A stretch of DNA of 64,000 nt from the NCBI GenBank assembly GCA_023213195.1, contig CP096135.1, forward strand, positions 2,848,842 to 2,912,841, written 5' to 3'. Each line of letters begins with the position of its first letter. Position 1 is the first letter of the stretch. The stretch comes from Sphingobacteriales bacterium JAD_PAG50586_3. Lineage in GTDB: Bacteria; Bacteroidota; Bacteroidia; CAMBQF01. Below are positions 60,785 to 64,000 of the stretch, piece by piece. Below the pieces are notes generated by a model. That model had not been told where the DNA came from. It saw nothing but the letters and a program-made list of their open reading frames with translations, and did not search any database. The position numbers were made by a program, and so were the translations under genes.

Positions 60785-60823
60785 TTAGCGCAGCATCGTT
60801 TACTTAAACGATGCTAACGCTAA
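60785..60823. promoter_or_regulatory. Imperfect palindrome just upstream of the first tandem exported protein
   Basis: TTAGCG, C, AGCATCGTTTA, CT, TAAACGATGCT, AA, CGCTAA. The inner 11-bp arms are perfect. It ends 4 bp before the ATG at 60828. It may be an operator or an mRNA hairpin controlling translation. Confidence 0.45.
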
Positions 60824-60827
60824 CAAT

Positions 60828-61349
60828 ATGAAACACCTTTTCCCCTTTGTACTTGCCTTGTTTGCCGGCTTTGTGGCTATTGCCCAAACTCCCGTTACCA
60901 CTGCAGAAATACCGGGCGCTTACCAAATATCAAAAATGTATATAAACGATACCTTGTTTTATGATGCCGGCAACCCGGCAAAATCGAATAAAAATATACT
61001 TGTAGAGATTGGCAAGGCAAACCCCATAGCGTTTCAAGAAGACAGCACCGTAGCCATATACCTATTTTATAAAGACATATACAAAGCCCTTAATACCAAT
61101 GTTGTCTTGTTAGATAATGGCAGTATGCGCTCTGATTGCAGAAGCAAAACAGACAGGCATACCCGTTTGGTGTTTCCTAACCGCTTTGGCGATACAGCTG
61201 AAACATGGAAGTTTGACGAGAAAAAACAGCTACTGATTATTAATAATGGTAAAGAAAAATACCCTGTAGTACGTATAGATGAGAAGCCTGTCATTGTTAT
61301 TGAAGACAAGAAAGAGCGCACTAAAATTGAAATGAAAAGAATCAATTAA
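60828..61349 (+). CDS. Exported hypothetical protein, tandem paralogue 1
   Basis: A 173-residue protein with a signal peptide (MKHLFPFVLALFAGFVAIAQ). The mature part has IPGAYQISKMYINDTLFYDA, LFYKDIYKALNTNVVL and EDKKERTKIEMKRI. It is clearly paralogous to the next gene: shared Y-x-(V/I)SK, TL-(F/V)YD, NPAK, KNIL, LFYKDI, FDEKKQ and DKKE-x-TK-(I/L)EM-x-R blocks. A lipocalin-like barrel is possible. No function is known. Confidence 0.65.
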   Translation: MKHLFPFVLALFAGFVAIAQTPVTTAEIPGAYQISKMYINDTLFYDAGNPAKSNKNILVEIGKANPIAFQEDSTVAIYLFYKDIYKALNTNVVLLDNGSMRSDCRSKTDRHTRLVFPNRFGDTAETWKFDEKKQLLIINNGKEKYPVVRIDEKPVIVIEDKKERTKIEMKRIN

Positions 61350-61350
61350 A

Positions 61351-61866
61351 ATGAAAAAACTATACACTATTGCACTATTGCTGCTTTGCTTATGCGGCAA
61401 TGCCCAAAAGCTAACGTTTACAGATATTGTAGGCACCTACCATGTATCTAAGCTATACCTTAGCGATACATTGGTTTACGACCTACACAACCCTGCTAAA
61501 GCCGATAAAAACATATTGATTGATGTGGGCAAGCAAATAGCTATGTATACAAACGTAGAAGACACCACACTGGCGCTTGCATTGTTTTATAAGGATATAA
61601 AAAAGGCGTTGTCTACAACGGTTATATTTAAGAAGGATAGCACTACCTATACATCATACTCAGGTGGTTATTATGGCGATGATATGATTACCCGCTTTGT
61701 CTATACAGAGCATTGGGCTTTTGATGAGAAAAAGCAACGCGTAAAAGTAATGCGTAATGGCAAGGTTACAGAGCAAATGCCTGCTGCCAGGGTAAATGGT
61801 AAGGTTGTATTGTATATTGATGATAAGAAAGAAAAAACTAAACTGGAAATGGAACGGATGTATTAG
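61351..61866 (+). CDS. Exported hypothetical protein, tandem paralogue 2
   Basis: A 171-residue protein with a signal peptide (MKKLYTIALLLLCLCGNAQ), starting 1 bp after paralogue 1, so the two are certainly co-transcribed. It shares the motif series with its neighbour (YHVSKLYLSDTLVYDLHNPA, LFYKDIKKAL, FDEKKQRVKV) but has diverged in the middle. Its last 29 bp overlap the 3' end of the convergent hydrolase gene. Confidence 0.65.
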   Translation: MKKLYTIALLLLCLCGNAQKLTFTDIVGTYHVSKLYLSDTLVYDLHNPAKADKNILIDVGKQIAMYTNVEDTTLALALFYKDIKKALSTTVIFKKDSTTYTSYSGGYYGDDMITRFVYTEHWAFDEKKQRVKVMRNGKVTEQMPAARVNGKVVLYIDDKKEKTKLEMERMY

Positions 61867-62508
61867 CTTTTTTCAACACACCGGCTATAATGGTATTAAC
61901 CTCGGTATTATTAAGCATTACCATCATGTGCCCGCCGCCTTTTACCCAGTAGTTAGGTTTTACACAATAAGGGTATAAAATTTTATCGGCTGTGCCATGT
62001 ATATGAATAATAGCAGGGTTGTAGGTTTTACGTTTCAGGTAGCAACCATTCTGCTTGCCCTGAATAAAAAGGTATTGTCAGTATCGCTAATTACAGTCTT
62101 TAACAGTTCTTTGTCATATTTAATTTTAACACCAAACAACAGGTAAAACATAAAGTACATCTGCTTAACGAGTGTTATAGGTACAAGGTATAGCAGGCCT
62201 AACAAACCTGCAATACGGTACACCAAAGGCACCTCTTTGGTACATTTGGCGCTGGATATAAGTATTAATTTTTGGGTGGGGATAAGGTCGGCTATTTCTG
62301 TTGCCAGCATACCACCTAATGATACACCTATTATAATGGGGTTCTGCTCTGGTATTTGAGTTAACAGCTTTTGGGCGTAGCTTTTCATGGTATCGCCTTT
62401 ATCGGGCATAATCCAAGTTATGTACTTTAATGTATAACCGGGTATTTCAGTTCTTTTGAATAGCCTTTCGTCAATACCTAAACCGGGTATACAATAGATG
62501 GTTTGCAT
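61838..62508 (-). CDS. Alpha/beta hydrolase, one frameshift
   Basis: About 223 residues. It opens QTIYCIPGLGIDERLF. The nucleophile elbow is GVSLGG (Ser63). After SRMVAT the frame breaks near 62041. In the other frame KRKTYNPAIIHIHGTADKIL supplies the acid and VKGGGHMMVMLN the catalytic His, ending at a stop at 61838. The corrected gene therefore contains a complete Ser-Asp-His triad. Substrate unknown. It overlaps the convergent paralogue-2 gene at the 3' end. Confidence 0.75.
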
Positions 62509-62576
62509 AGGTTACAGACACAAAACGATGTAAATTGTTTTAAATCAGGCAATCAGGTTAATCCTTTAATCAAGGT

Positions 62577-64000
62577 TTAGAACTGAGCATATAACCTGAT
62601 ATTAATCAAACGGTTAGTCAGATAGTTAGGTATGGCATACTGGCGGCCGCTAAAGTCTTTAATCCACAGGTACGATACCGTGTTATTTACCCCCAACAGG
62701 TTGAACACCTCTAAGCTTAAGAACATATTTTTAAAGTGTCGGAAAATGCTCTTCTCGCGGAATTTGGTCTTATCAGATATAAGTTGCTTTTGGAAACCAA
62801 TATCAACCCGGCGGTAGAATGGCATACGTAGGGTGTCTTTATAGCGTTGAAAGTCTGGTGGACCAAACGGGAAACCCGTACCAAAGGTAAGCGTAAGGCT
62901 CATTTTAAACGTAGGCCATTTAGGCAGGTGGTCTTGAAAAAACATGCTAAACGTAACGCGCTGGTCTTGTGGGCGGGGTGTCATCCCCGGATAATAAGCT
63001 GTACTATCAACCGCTGTTTGGTCGGCAGAAAAGCCCGGTATAATCTTGTTGCCGTTTATATCAAACCTGTCGTAGTAAACATCGTTCTTTAAGTTCTCGC
63101 CGGTCTTCATAATAGATAAACTCATCCACGACTCTACCCCTTAACAAACTCGCCATTTACTCGTGCATCAATACCGGTAGCGTAGCCGCTGGCAAGGTTA
63201 TCGGCGTAGTAGCGTATGCGCACGTTGTCAATCTCGTAAGGTATAAGGTCGTGCAAAAACTTGTAGTAGGCTTCTACCGATAGTTTAAAGTCGCGTTTCC
63301 AAACAGTAAAGTAATGATCGGTACCGGCTATAATATGTATAGAGCGTTGGGCCCTAATATCAGTATTAAGTACCCCTTGCAGGTTACGCAGCTCGCGGTA
63401 AAAAGGCGGCTGGTAGTAAAAGCCACCGGCTAACCTAAACTGCCATGTTTTAGGGTGTACAATAGTATCCATTAAGCCCGTTTTTTTGTTAGCGCGGATA
63501 ATGGTGTCGGGCTTCCACTTTGGGGTTAATGCTAACTGGACGCGCGGACTAATAACCAACTGTTGGTTTACACTCCAGTAGTTGGCCCTTACCCCTGCCG
63601 TAGCCGACCATATGTGGCCTTTAGTGGTAGTGTCGCTATAGCTATCCTGCACATAGCCCATAAAGCGGTTAGATGATAACGTGATGTTGGTTTTTAAAAC
63701 ATCTTGCAGTTTAATTATATCATCGTTGCCCGATGGTACAGAGAAATCGGCACTGTCAATATAACGCCACTCGCTAAGTTTATCATTAAACTCCTCGTGC
63801 TGCCATTTTATGCCATACACCAGGTAGTGCTTGTTTATTGTTAAGTACGATTTATGCTCAACATTATAAATGTATGATTGAAGTGTGTTGCGGTTATGGG
63901 TTAAGAATGAGCCAACTCCCACCAAGGCCGATGATTGGCCAAAATCATCAGAACCAAAATCGGTTTCTACATCGTTAAGGTAGTACTGGCCTAAAACATC
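62577..64000 (-). CDS. TonB-dependent receptor, C-terminal part, cut by the window edge, one frameshift
   Basis: At least 470 residues of an outer-membrane beta-barrel; the N-terminal signal and plug lie beyond 64000. The barrel strands are Tyr/aromatic-rich (VKGVESWMSLSIMKTGENL, FSMFFQDHLPKWPTFKMSL, RVDIGFQKQL, SLEVFNLLGVNNTVSYLW), and the C-terminus ends NIRLYAQF with the terminal aromatic. One G is missing near 63137, joining VNGEFVKG to VESWMS. The cargo cannot be named. Confidence 0.85.

Overview
The window comes from the chromosome of a member of the Bacteroidota, probably class Bacteroidia. The reasons are Bacteroidota-type -7 promoter elements (TAnnTTTG) upstream of many genes, gliding/type IX secretion genes (gldF, gldG), proteins ending in a type IX sorting domain, a SusC/TonB-type receptor, a DUF2723 membrane protein, long-form HisG and bifunctional HisB. 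No rRNA, tRNA, CRISPR array, complete insertion sequence or prophage was recognised. About twenty conserved genes are split by single-base frameshifts, mostly a lost base in a homopolymer. Because this hits essential genes (secA, mfd, hisG, hisA), I treat the breaks as sequencing or assembly errors and annotate each gene at full length, with the break position in the evidence.

Layout: 0-8 kb has an edge-truncated small protein, a DUF2723 protein, a polysaccharide deacetylase, an AI-2E family permease, a cupin, an esterase and a truncated haemoglobin. 8-12 kb has trhO and the tyrosine-degradation pair hmgA-hppD, then two near-identical 98-bp palindromic elements. 12-18 kb has dnaE, a foreign-looking AbiJ-like gene, a NUC1 endonuclease and an iron-permease-like gene. 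18-24.5 kb has mfd and a large Ig-repeat surface protein with a sorting domain. 24.5-32.4 kb is a complete histidine operon (leader peptide, attenuator, hisG-D-C-B-H-A-F-IE and terminator). A GxxExxY nuclease-like gene bracketed by CATAG-type palindromic repeats sits inside it, between hisB and hisH.

32.5-41.4 kb has a secreted serine hydrolase, a YdeI-like protein, secA, a DUF2795 protein, a lipoprotein and parE. 41.5-45.8 kb is a run of envelope genes (GT2, PHP-like phosphoesterase, GT39-like transferase, DUF1361). 45.8-52.5 kb has a DUF5916 protein, gldFG, and rocD with a VOC protein. 52.5-54.4 kb looks accessory: a gene-free block of hairpin-forming repeats followed by a RecA-like ATPase with a helix-turn-helix. 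54.5-64 kb has exported proteins, a PhoD-like phosphatase, a response regulator, an LpxH-like phosphoesterase, a DUF1800/DUF1501 pair, two tandem paralogous exported proteins, an alpha/beta hydrolase and the 3' part of a TonB-dependent receptor.

The most unusual features are the CATAG repeat family with its candidate GxxExxY partner inside the his operon, the his leader peptide with its attenuator, the AbiJ-like HEPN gene, and a perfect 14-bp inverted repeat over the rocD promoter.
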